Assembly: GCA_015956445.1 (NCBI GenBank)
Contig: WIUZ02000008.1
Coordinates: forward strand, 310,001 to 374,000
Source of the DNA: Thelephora terrestris
Lineage: Eukaryota; Basidiomycota; Agaricomycetes; Thelephorales; Thelephoraceae
Reading direction: 5' to 3'
Length of the DNA stretch: 64,000 nucleotides
Shown in pieces: positions 12,309 through 23,000 of this stretch; position 1 is the first letter of the stretch, and every line of letters starts with the position of its first letter. The position numbers were made by a program, and so were the translations under genes. The notes under the pieces were generated by a model that saw nothing but the letters and a program-made list of their open reading frames with translations, was not told where the DNA came from and made no database searches.

Positions 12309-12654
12309 AAAATGATAACGATGGGATAGTTGGTTATGAGACAGTTTCCACCGTGAGTCACTGTTGATTGCCCCACTATTTCATTTTGAACCTCGTGCTC
12401 AGATTTTACCGTAGGTGTAGCAACCCGTTGGCATACCATGGACGATACGCCAACGACGCTGACATAGGACGTTAGCAACATAAGAACCAAATATCCAATA
12501 CCACCGACAAGCAGCATGACCACTGCCCTACTCTGCTCATCTTTCCCTCCGTCTCCTTTCTTCCTCGCAGAGTTTCCCGACTTCTTTTGGCTCTCTCGTG
12601 TTGTCCCGTTTGTACTGTTTTGCTCTACTCCCCCCGCGGACCGAATCTCGTAAA

Positions 12655-12664
12655 CTTTTATATG
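12655..12664 (+). promoter_or_regulatory. TATA-like box
   Basis: ACTTTTATATG-type sequence conserved in the spacer of both tandem units (compare 6054-6063). It stands about 100 bp before a conserved ATG at 12757 followed by MSTFGLYK and a donor-like GTATGA, and 370 bp before the small gene at 13034. It may belong to a 5' leader exon of that gene. Confidence 0.4.
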
Positions 12665-13033
12665 GGGGTGGCTAGAGCGATAGAACTATGTTTCCCCTTC
12701 CACGGTTTTTTGTGAACTCTATCCCCTCAGTCGAGTTTGCGTGAACGTTTCGAACCATGAGTACTTTCGGACTCTACAAGGTATGATTTGACGTTGAGCA
12801 TGAGGCAAAGTCACGATTCGAGGAGCCAGGCATCGGAGATCCCGCAAGCGAAAAATCCGAGGATATATATATACCGGTGCCCGAACGCGTCTGAACGCGA
12901 AAAGATGATCGACGAGTCTGGACCTGCAGTGCTTTCCACTTCCTGGTTTCTGTTGGTTTCGGTACCTACTCCGAAGGCTCAAACTTAAACCGCTTACCGT
13001 GAGTGACTTGCCAGGACCCACACACTGCTTGCA

Positions 13034-13654
13034 ATGCCCGACGAAAACGATTCGCTTCTTCACCAATTTCCTTACGCGCCCGGACGCGCCTACACCGATG
13101 AGGTATACGATAGCTGTAGCTGGGCCACTCATCTTTCTCCTCTTGACACACCTCCACACTTTCAGGCAATCGACAAGGCGGCAAAAGCTCCCCCACTCAA
13201 GAACATCACCCGAGCACATCTTCCACGGGGATACGACAATTACAAACCTCCCCTTTTACATTTTGGCTGGTCTTTCGAACCGGATGCGCTTCTGAAATGG
13301 GCAACAGAGAACGGGATCAACACCACGAGGATATACGGGACTCTTCCCGACGGTTCACCTGATGAGGAACACAACTCTCTATTGGCCGTCATCCAGCCAG
13401 AGGTTTTGAAGGTTCTTGCTACGAAGGCAGGAGCGCCAGAATTGCGGTTAGAAGTCAAACTCGCCATGCACTCAAAAGGCTACTTCCTCCTCACGATTAG
13501 CTCGAACTACCGTCTCTTCAAAGACAGAATGGAACGCGGCACGCCAGAGCGGATTGAGGCTCTCGACCGATACCTGAAGGAAAGTGGGATTGTCCAGGAC
13601 TCTCCAGCGTGGCACCTCGACTACGAACTGTACAGGTGGCAACGGATATACTAG
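13034..13654 (+). CDS. Small conserved protein of unknown function, downstream of the NLR-kinase gene
   Basis: The ATG opens MPDENDSLLHQFPYAPGR. A 63-nt in-frame intron (13103-13165) has a good acceptor and is positionally shared with the decayed copy at 6397, so I take it as spliced; the product is then about 185 aa. No signal peptide, membrane segment or known motif is seen. It is charged, soluble-looking and ends YELYRWQRIY. A possible 5' exon (12757-12780) could change the N-terminus. It sits in the same orientation behind the kinase in both units, but linkage in function is only a guess. Confidence 0.6.
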   Translation: MPDENDSLLHQFPYAPGRAYTDEVYDSCSWATHLSPLDTPPHFQAIDKAAKAPPLKNITRAHLPRGYDNYKPPLLHFGWSFEPDALLKWATENGINTTRIYGTLPDGSPDEEHNSLLAVIQPEVLKVLATKAGAPELRLEVKLAMHSKGYFLLTISSNYRLFKDRMERGTPERIEALDRYLKESGIVQDSPAWHLDYELYRWQRIY

Positions 13655-13849
13655 CACTCTTCTGTGAGTCTAACCACGGTGCTTTCATCCACGGTCGAAC
13701 GCTGGCAGGTCGGTCAATGCTCATGCCACCGCCACATCGCAGTTGCGTGTTCCGAAGTTGTTGCTGGAAGCTACAGGATAGTCACTGTATGTAACTAGCA
13801 TTAACCCACAACGATGCGCCCCTTTTCACCACTGAAACATCGACTGCCA

Positions 13850-15192
13850 CATCTAAGAAGCGTTTCTATGATTTCCGGAACCGCCCCCCTCAATACCGCG
13901 TTCACTCCCTGTACCAAATTCGAGGCGTTTGGTGATGACGACGATTCGGGTATCGACTGGAAGGTTCGCTCGGTGCTCGGTGCCATGATCCTTGCCGCAA
14001 AACTCGTTTCCCCACCCACGATTGCCATGCCTTTGGGAAACGCCGTCACGGTTGCTCCCAAAGATAAAGACACAACCGAGGAACACCAATTCACCTTCCA
14101 CCCCAAACACAGTAGGATAGCCCGTGTTGACAGGAAGTTCACTGACATCGCGACGTTTGTGTTTGGGGGAAGGAAGGGGTTGGAACACCTCCCAGATGAT
14201 AGGGACAGTGTTCGGGGAAGGAAACGACCACGTTTTCAAGTTCTAATGGCCGAAGGACAACTGGACGAGTGAAGCGGGTATCCTCAAGAGGGCGAGTGAA
14301 TATGGGAAGAGGATCGACTTGATTGGAGACCATATTCCGGATATGGTGGTGTATCATTCAGACCCGCCTCTGGTTCCACAAAGTCGATCCGCCCATTTCT
14401 CGGTCTCCCGATCGAAGGAGCCCGGTTTCGCATCGCGGTCTTCCGGCGGCTCACACCGATCGATATCTTGGAAGTGAATGTTGGCTGCGTACCTGCAGTG
14501 CTTCTGTTGTAGGTGGCTTCCAGTACGCTTCGAGCGCGCGACTGATAATTTGACGTTATGCAGGCCACTTCTCCTTGTGGAGAAAGGGAATCCAGCATGA
14601 GGAGATCGGTGTTAGAAACCAAATGTGGGGCGACAGGCGGAGAGTCGGCGTCCTCAACGGCTTTGGGTAGACACTGGCGTACGAGATACCTCGGGAACTA
14701 TGCCACTCCTCGCGCTGGAGCTCCTAACGTCAGAAGGAACGCACGGAGAAATCCCTCAGTTACATCGGCACGACGCGGAACCGTTTGCATGGTCTCTGTT
14801 CTATCTTTTTCTGACTGCCATCAAGGACTAGGGTGGCGAGAACCGCACCAAGAACTCGAACCCCCCCAAACGCGGTTGGATAAATGGGAAAGCTGCCACT
14901 GCATGTCTCCAAATTTGGCGTGGACTGGAAACGCGATTTCAAAATATATGCTGATCCTCGAAAAGTTTACTCGAACACAAAGGGCCTCGCTGGCCGGCTC
15001 GGCGCACATTGGGGCCATCTTCAATACCGGCAAATAAACTATCGTCTTGAACAAATACGAGAGGAGCGCGGAACTGACGTTGACCCCGCAAACCGGAAAT
15101 TCGCCGTACGGGGAGCCGGTCGATGCACGAATTATGCGCTGGGTTCCGAGGAGGCGTTGTCTGAGGCTAGGGACAATTTGATTTGGATGTAA
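13850..15192 (+). pseudogene. FunK1-type (fungal) protein kinase relic
   Basis: Parts of a FunK1 kinase are readable over several frames. LKRASEYGKRIDLIGDHIPD lies near 14283, RIAVFRRLTPIDILEVN near 14430, and LWRKGIQHEEI near 14574. The most typical block is DTSGTMPLLALELL followed by LHRHDAEPFAWSL near 14694-14805, which matches the FunK1 pattern of a TGT-P-F-MALELL loop and an RHD-E-F helix. C-terminal sequence continues to about 15192 (KGLAGRLGAHWGHLQYRQI). The frame changes are too many for introns alone, and the 5' end is replaced by a NACHT fragment. I see no intact catalytic core. Confidence 0.65.
13924..14040 (+). pseudogene. Captured NACHT-gene fragment inside the FunK1 relic
   Basis: The frame reads AFGDDDDSGIDWKVRSVLGA and continues through MILAA, matching the stretch at 22150-22250 of the third NACHT gene (FGDDGDPDNDPKVCSVLGAM) rather than its two nearer neighbours. 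It starts inside the gene fragment shared with unit 1 and then runs into the FunK1 relic without a stop. It is a patchwork of three gene families in about 400 bp. Confidence 0.7.
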
Positions 15193-15381
15193 CTTAGATA
15201 TCACCGGGTCGACTGCTCCGATTAACAATGTGCCAGCCGCAGTGGACATGCGAATAAATGAACATTCTGGCAATCGGACAAAAGGTTTTACAACTTGGAA
15301 TGAAGGCAGCGGCGCCAAATCATGAAGTCAGATACAAGTAGAGAGTGGGAGATATTACAGCTGTTTGTTTACTGAGCGTTT

Positions 15382-16401
15382 TCAACCGTGGACATGCCGG
15401 AACGTAACCCCGCAAAATTCCAGAAAGCAGTTGATATCGTCAGGCTTCTTCCCGGAAGGACTCTTGCCATAAAATTTGAGCAATTTCGATATTTCTTGGT
15501 CTACGATATGACTGAATCAGGCGTTGATAGACACGAAAGAAAAGGGAAGGTTACCTTTGAGCTCTAGCAGTTTGGCGACAGACGGCGGGAAGTGCTCGCT
15601 GGTTTCTCCACTTTCTTTCAGGATCTGGTAAATTTGTTCCTGCTTGTGCTTTGCCGTCTTGATGCTTGCGTTCTGGCGGCGAGCATCACTGGTAATTGCC
15701 GGTCAGTAACATTGAGCTGAACCCTGGAGGTGTACTGAAGATGCGCAACATGTTGTGTAGTTTGACCCATACAGTACTCAATTCCTCGCGGCTTTGGTCG
15801 ATTTTGTCCCTGAGCGCCTTCGGAATGTACTCATCGAGAGACGATTCGACCAATTGAGTTATCGTTTGGTCTATGGATTCGTCCACTCTCTGCTGAACTT
15901 GATGCAACGGTCACAGTGAGTCCAAGCGCTCGCTACCAGCCTTTCAGACCACTCACTCTCTCGGGTGAGGTGTTCCTTGACCTCCCGGTCGAGGACGGAT
16001 TGCAAGAGGGCTACCGAACCATTTCAGTACCATTTCTCAGATCATTTTCTGCGCTCACTTTTAATTTCTTCTTCCTCCTTCCCCTTCGTTATGACGAGAG
16101 AGTCCAGTTCCTGTATAACGCTAGAGGGGATCTTGTGAGGCCCCTACTGGCGATGCAAATTCTTTGAAGGTACGTACGATTCCAATCGGTCGTCTATCTC
16201 GGGCTCTCCTGCCTTGCTAGAACTGAGCATGGCCAAAAGGTCATCGAGCGAATTCTAGATGAATTGCGTCAGAAATAACCAGAGCTGGTACTCCATTGAG
16301 CGCACGTTGATGAAGTGAAAGTTAAGCGCAATGTTGTTTGTCACCAGTGTAGCGATATCCTGCGCAGAGTTCGAATGGGCTTGAGGGATACTTTGAGGCA
16401 T
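15382..16401 (-). pseudogene. Paralogue of the unknown gene at 56924, probably decayed
   Basis: Reading leftwards from 16401: start MPQSIPQAHSNSAQDIATLV, a middle exon with SLDDLLAMLSSSKAGEPEI, a helical block LHQVQQRVDESIDQTITQLV (near 15900), the segment ARRQNASIKTAKHKQEQIYQ, and the C-terminus DDINCFLEFCGVTFRHVHG. The same order is seen at 56924-57952. A TAG near 16147 stands where the other copy has tryptophan, which suggests a dead copy unless spliced out. An earlier ATG at 16503 in frame is possible. Confidence 0.55.
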
Positions 16402-17239
16402 GATGGCGGTTGAGGAAAGTGTGGCGGACTGGTCACGAGCATAGTCTCGCACCATACCGTTCAGCAACCCAAGATAGAAGTACCAAATTCCGCTTGCAGA
16501 CATGGCTTAGGAAAGACGGTGGACTCCCGTAGGTCATATGGATTCAAACAGGGAACGAGATAACCAACTTGAAGTCGATTTTCATTATTTTCAGATGAAA
16601 AGATCGTGTTTCGTTCGGTTTCCAAGTAATTTGAGATTCAAAAAGTCTGGGGACAATTCCTACGCCCGTTGCTGATGGCTATGTACGGTAGTGGTAAACT
16701 CGAGGAAACACCATCGGGCGACGGACCTCTTTGAACGGGGAGCCCGCCGAGCGCTGGGGATTGCGGACCTACGCGCGCCCATGGCCGCACTCAGTTTGTA
16801 ATCCTCGACGAGATGCTATTGAAAGGGGTGTTGCAGCACGCGGACTTCCGCGATAGCAGTCGCACAAGCCTCCCTAGCCATACTGTTTGCCGTGCCATGT
16901 GGAAGGGAAAGAGATCGCGATTCAAGTATTCAAGATCGGCGACTGCTACATAACTGGGGTGCTTGTGACTAGGGGGAAAACCCTGGAGCGACAGCTCTAA
17001 CCCCGACCGGGATCGGTGACCGGGTACAGAACGGAACACTGTTGAGAGCCATCCCGGAAACTCCAGCGTCTCCAGTGGCACATACGAAAGAAAAAAGGAA
17101 CGGAGATTCTCGTGATTGCATCGAGGATTTTTGGTGCACCAAAATCCAGATGCCACAACGGACTGTGCATATCCACACGTTGTCTTCAATTCTGTCTCAT
17201 CGCCCAGTTCTTACGACCCAGTACGAGATGTTGGACACG
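16402..17239. other. No gene assigned
   Basis: A plus-strand stretch near 16793-16930 reads ILDEMLLKGVLQHADFRDSS and onwards with later stops. It looks like old coding sequence but I cannot assign a family. The rest is featureless. Confidence 0.35.
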
Positions 17240-19560
17240 GGCGAGGGCGAGCGCATCGAGGAATCACAAGTAAACGATAACGTTACAATGAGCTCTTCCA
17301 GCACGTATTGTATCGCTGTATACGATATGCACGATGAGCTACATCAAAAGATCTGCCAGAGTGCACGCGGTATAGAAATCCACCCGAGGGAGGGGAGACG
17401 GGTTAATTACGCGTAGAGCAAGGACCCCAGGGCCAGAGAGAAAGCATAAGGATGACGATCCTAGTGTTGGGATCCTTGTCAATGTCGAAGGTACTGCAGC
17501 GGGAGAATCTCATACCCGCGTTCATAAAGAACCGTGAAAAGGTCGTGATGGAGCGTTGGCGGACATAAACCGGGGATACAGTGCCACAGGCGTGAGCGCA
17601 TTCCCATTCGGAGAGCTCCTCAACCCAGGAGAGGTACAGAATGGATTCGTCGCTGTCAGAGTTGGGCTGGGCTTCCGCTCCGGCAGGTGTCTTTGAAGTT
17701 TCACAGCGCGAGAACCATCGAAAGGTATTTGTGAATGGGTTCGCCAGAGGGACCTTGTTTACATTTCCGCAATCCTTACCGCATCGGGATGGAAGGGTCT
17801 ACCAGGGTCAGATGAGAGGATGTAGCTCATATTCAAGTTTGCGTTCGGAACTCGATCTGGGAGAACGGAGGGCAGAGTTGATGGGAGGATCGAGGTGACT
17901 GATCTAGGGATTCAGTGTCAATTAAAAATCGGTGGTGAGCGAGGGAAGGTCGCGGGCTAGGGTATGTGGGCGGGGTTTGGGATCCTACTGCCCCTTTCCA
18001 AATGGGTTGTGGGCGACAAGGCGGGGCGGACTTGTAAGAGGCAGGGTTGAGTTACCGGCAGTGACGGGCTCATCAGCAATGTCGATGACAAACTTCACCT
18101 TTGCCACTATCTTCTGGCCAAACAAATTCACGCTAACGAACCCGCGAGTGGTGGTCTTGACCTGGACGGTGAGTTGGTGATGGGGGCAGTGGATTTCCCA
18201 TTCCCCGAAGGGTCGGTGAAATTGTTCCAAATCTCCTCATAGTCCTTCTCCGAATTCCTAAGCGGGCGCGGGCGGGGCCTGGACGATCCATTAGTACTGT
18301 CGGGCGGGCTGGATTGTTGGCGGGAAGAAGTGATGATCTCGGAGAAGCCAGGTCGAGGCAAGGCTAGGGGAGTGAAAGAGGCTGCAAACTGGTAAAAACA
18401 CTCCCCGTTTCCTCTACCATCACCTTTTCTTCCCCTGCTCCGCCAAGGACTTAAGATAAGAGTGCAGGTGATGAATACCGACGAAGATGAGGAACGTGAA
18501 GCTGTGCTTCTCCAATGATTTGACATAGCTCGACATGATCCTTTTAATGATCCCACCATCGTCCCAGTCACCATCCCTGCTTCCGATAGCAACAAAGCGA
18601 CGAGGCGAGCAGGATTGAGGGGAGGGTGGGAGAAGGTTGGTTGATCTGAGGCATATTAATGTGCAAGTTATGCATGAACGTCAACCACGCTTGACAACAC
18701 ATCTACCTCGCTTCCAGGAGACGGAAGGAGAAGTCCTGCATGGGCTCGAGGTGGGTCCCAGCAAAAAGTATCTCGGACGGGTCACGGACGTCTTCGTAGA
18801 AGTTGTTCAGGATGGTGTTAAGAGTCGTGGTGGTGGAGCTGCCCCAACTACCGTCGGATAAGAATGTGCTGAGGGGGAGAAAGGCGGAGACTTGATGGAC
18901 AATTCTCATGAGAACGGCGTGAACGGCGGTTCCGTGGAGGGCGAGAGAGAGGGTCCTGGAGAGTGGCCTGGAGAGTGGGAGCCCGATCGGCGGTGGTACG
19001 GTGGTGGACGGTGGGGTGGGCGTTCCGAGACTGGCGAGTGCGCTTGAGGCAGTTTTGGAGAGCACACCTCTTGTACCATTCGAGAGTGCAGTTCCCGAGC
19101 ACGAGGAGGGCGGTGAAAACAATAATGACAAGCGTCCAGGCCTTGTCCTCACGACCGAGATCGTAAACCACAGAGGTGCCAATCTGACCTCAGTAAACGA
19201 TGATGGTGGATTGTTGGGGAATGACGAAGACTGGCGGCATAAAGGAGAGATTGTTGGAGGCGTCACCGTTATCTCGCTTCGCCGAGTCGGAGGGAGTGTC
19301 GAGGCTAGAAAATGGATGAGAAATATGAGTCTGTTCGGATAATGGCTGGAAACCCACAACTGGATCTGGGCAGGGGAAGGGATCGAGCCTTTGTGTTTGA
19401 TCAACGCCTTTGTGGAATCGTCGGGGATTGTCACGATCACATGGAATTCACCTAGGGAAGGGACGGAGAACTGGGGAGCAGTGATATTCGCGGATGGATC
19501 GACTTGTTTAATTCAATTGACAACGGTCTGAGTGGCGCCATTGGCAGAAGAAACATCATT
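17240..19560 (-). pseudogene. Decayed paralogue of the gene ending at 63626 (membrane protein of unknown function)
   Basis: Non-coding sequence at 17240-17470 aligns with 63200-63510, and the C-terminal codons (ATNPF... and NALTPVAL near 17580-17700) match TATNPFLTAAEVWRSSTNGN and LTPVAL upstream of 63626. Farther up on the minus strand are an N-terminal region with SLGEFHVIVTIPDDSTKALI near 19450, a hydrophobic segment WTLVIIVFTALLVLGN near 19110 and the block ILNNFYEDVRDPSEILFAG near 18800. Stops near 19520 and 19180 break the frame, and the natural stop codon at the C-terminus is lost. One membrane span is predicted; no domain is recognised. Confidence 0.55.
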
Positions 19561-19897
19561 TTGGATAGACGTCGACGTCCTAAGCTGCTCGGAGCACCCT
19601 GGATGGAGGTGGATGTCTGTAAAGGGGTATCAGATAGACGGGAAAGCCCATAAAAGAGATGCTGGGCAGGTCAAGAGAAGGCTCGAGAGAGCTCGACATT
19701 CCCGAGTCATACACTGAGGGGGTAAATTGCGCGTGCAGCCATTTGAGAGAAATGTGATGGTGATATTCTGCATTGCGGTCGTACAGGTCTCTGGGTTCGA
19801 TGAGACCTATAACAACCGCCTGGGCCTGCTGAGGTGAATTCAGAGGCGTCGCCCCCCTAGGTACCGTCCCCTCGCAAACTGTTCCTCCTCCGCCTCT

Positions 19898-20038
19898 GAA
19901 TTCGAGGCTGGATTCCAGCCTAGCTGAGGTGGCGGAAGATTCGACTCAATGTTTGCTGATGTTTGCTGATGTGGCAACCCGCTACCTCAAATCCTCCTCC
20001 GAATTCGCTCTGAAATTCGAGGCTGGATTCCAGCCTAG
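19898..20038 (+). repeat. Short direct repeats in front of the NACHT-WD40 gene
   Basis: A 24-bp motif ATTCGAGGCTGGATTCCAGC(CTAG) occurs at about 19900-19923 and 20015-20038, itself holding an imperfect palindrome (GGCTGGATTCCAGCC). Between the copies, TGTTTGCTGA is repeated in tandem near 19949-19971. The second copy ends 20 bp before the start codon at 20059. Confidence 0.7.
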
Positions 20039-20058
20039 TCCTTTGGCGCCTCCTCAAA

Positions 20059-23000
20059 ATGTCGTTCTTCAAAAAATTCAAGAAATCCCGTCCACCTTCC
20101 CAGTCCCCAACTCCGGGGGTCCCTTCCAAGATCGGACATGTGGTGCCGCCAGAAATCGGCCCAGAGCTAGTCCCGGATATTTCGTCTGAAGGTGACCTCC
20201 GCCCAGTGGGATCTCGCAAGTGATTGTGTTGATCTGACTACTGCGGCAGGCGGAAACGACGGAGGGGGGTCTCAGGTTGCACTTCAAGACAGTAAGGATG
20301 GGCGATCGCACCCATCGGGCCCTTCAACCTCAACAGCTGGATATGGCCATGGTGTTGCTGTTGCGGGTTCGTGAGCTCTCCTATCAGCTGATGGAATCAA
20401 TGACCATAACCATGGTAGCGATACACGAACGAGAATCCGAACAGGAAGACCCCTTTAATGTTCTAGACGAGCAGATCAGTCACGATGTTCGGTCAGGAAC
20501 GTATGAAGGTGAGCGTCGTTCGTTTTTGAACACTCAAGATTGCGTTAAACCCTACCAGTTCCTACGAAGGAAGCTGCACTTGGATTTTCTTCGCTTAAAG
20601 AGGTCATGGGGGCCGTCTCCCACGTTTACGCTCATCGTCAAGTCCGTCTACGATACTTCGTCTCAAAATCCCCTTACAAACATATCCACAGGAAATCATT
20701 CATATTGGAAACAAGGCGAAAGGCCTGATATCGCGTGTAGACGCATTGGAGAACCTCTTCAATTCACGTCCAAGCGACGCTGCAGAAAGGAGGCATCGAG
20801 ATGAAGTGATACTGTGAGTTATCGTTTTCCCCACCGTGCTCTGTACTGAATCCCTTCCAGCAAGCTCAAGGGTATCGAGGAACGGCTTCGGTTATTGTGC
20901 CAGAAGCCAGGGCTGCAGCAACCCACTGACAACATTCAAGATCATGGAAATTTAGCAAAATCTCTCGAAGAGCTACGAAAGACAATATTTGATTACCAGG
21001 TTCGCTCGTCGCTCTGCCGCCCTTAACGATATTAAGAGGGACAACAGATGGAACGGCAGAAAAAGATCTATGATCACGAGTGTAAACTGATGGTGAGTGT
21101 TTCCCCTTCTCACCCAAGCCGATGAAGTAACCTCTCCCTAGAACCGAGGTCAGAACACCCTATGCCTTTTATCATGAATGCCTGACACAAAAATATGACA
21201 GATGAAGCAAGAGTCCTAAATGGTTTCTGCTGCGCGCAGGGAGCTGAATTTAGGCACGGCGACCGCGACGGGTGTCTTACCGGAACCCGGGTAGCCGTTC
21301 TCGACGGGATCGAACTCTGGACCAGGGACTTCACGGAACCCACTGTTTACTGGTTAAATGGGCTTGCCGGGACCGGGAAAACCACGATCACCCAGACGGT
21401 CGCGGAAAGAACATTCGCGGACGGACAGCTTGGAGCCTCATTCTTCTGTTCGCGGGACTTTGTTGATCGGAGCAACCTCCGCTCCATCTTCCCCACCCTC
21501 GCTGTTCAGCTCGCGCGCAAGCACCCCAAATTTCGATCGCTCTTCGTCAACCTGGTCGAGTCTGATCCAGGTATCTCCCATGAGTCCCTGTATGACCAAA
21601 TGCGCAAGATGATTGTCCAACCTCTCAAGGAGTCCAATATCTCGACCGTGGTCATAATCGACGCTCTGGACGAATGCACCGACGAGGAGCCTGCCTCCGC
21701 GATCCTGTCTGTTCTTGGGCAATTCGTCGCCGAGATTCCGAAGGTTAAGTTCCTCGTTACCGGTCGCCCGGAGCCACGGATCTTGGAAGGGTTCCGATTC
21801 CCACTGTTGGCAGAAGCAACGGACGTGTTCGTTCTCCACGAGGTTGAAACGAGCCAAGTCGCGGAAGACATACGGCTGTTCTTCAGGCATAAGTTTTCGG
21901 ACCTGGTACGCCGTCGACGCGGTTTGGATGACTGGCCAACAAAGGAACAGCTGGACCTCCTTTGCGAACGGGCAGCGGGGTTGTTCGTGTATGCTGTAGC
22001 AACGGTCAAGTTCATCGACAAACAGAGCGTTAACCCGAGAAAGCAGTTGGACCTCCTTCTACAATCACCCGAGAGCAGTGCGCGGGAGGCAAAGACTAAA
22101 CTCAAGAAAAACACGACCCTCGATTCACTCTATGCATCAATCCTCCGCGGGGCTTTTGGTGACGACGGCGATCCTGATAACGACCCCAAGGTTTGCTCAG
22201 TGCTTGGTGCAATGATCCTCGCCGCAAACCCGCTTTCCCCGTCTGCAATTGCCATGCTCTTGGGCCTCGAAGTCTTGGATGATGTGCTCCCCATTCTATC
22301 ATCGGCTCAATCCCTCCTTATCTTCCACGAGGATATCAATTCTCCTGTTCGACCCTTCCATAAATCATTTCCAGACTTCATCATTGACCTGGATAGGTGC
22401 ACGGACAAAAGGTTCCACATCTCTCCTCCTGCTCACCACTCAGAGCTCCTGATTGGCTGCCTTGATTTAATGAATCAAACACTGGAGAAGAACATGTGCA
22501 GGCTCCCAGATGCAGTCGCAAACTCTGATGTCAGTGACTTAAAGGAGAGAGTTGAGCAGTCCATAAATCCAGGTCTGCAATACGCATGTAAATTGTGGCA
22601 CACACACCTCAGTGGACCTGCAATGTTGATCAACACACCCAAAATCACTGCTGCCCTTCATCAGTTTTTGGAGACCAAATTCCTGTTCTGGCTGGAAGTT
22701 CTCAGTGTGGTTGGTGCTGCTAGAAATGCAATTGATGCTCTGCAAGCAGTCGCTGACCAGTTGAAGGTGGGTTATTATTCAAACCTTGATGCCTTGCCCA
22801 GATGTCCTCAAACTTAATCTAGGAGTCACCCACACTTGACCTTGTCAATGACCTTGCTTGTTTTGTAACCCTACACTTTGATGTCATTGTTGCATCCTCT
22901 CCACACATCTACCACTCAGCACTTGTGCTATCTCCAAAAACATCAGTGATACGAAAGCTTTATGAGTCATATGCTCAACCTCTCATACAAGTTGTACATG

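Larger units (their letters stand above)
7691..13870 (+). repeat. Tandem segmental duplication, unit 2
   Basis: Second unit of the tandem pair beginning near 1000. The units are directly adjacent and in the same orientation. Divergence is too high for a very recent event, since coding exons differ at many third positions and introns only partly align. The boundary on the right lies near 13920, where similarity to unit 1 stops abruptly at a join to NACHT-derived sequence. Confidence 0.8.

Noticed and set aside
16790-17190. A stretch considered as a hAT or other transposase remnant.
   Set aside because: No catalytic or dimerisation motif could be matched and stops are frequent.
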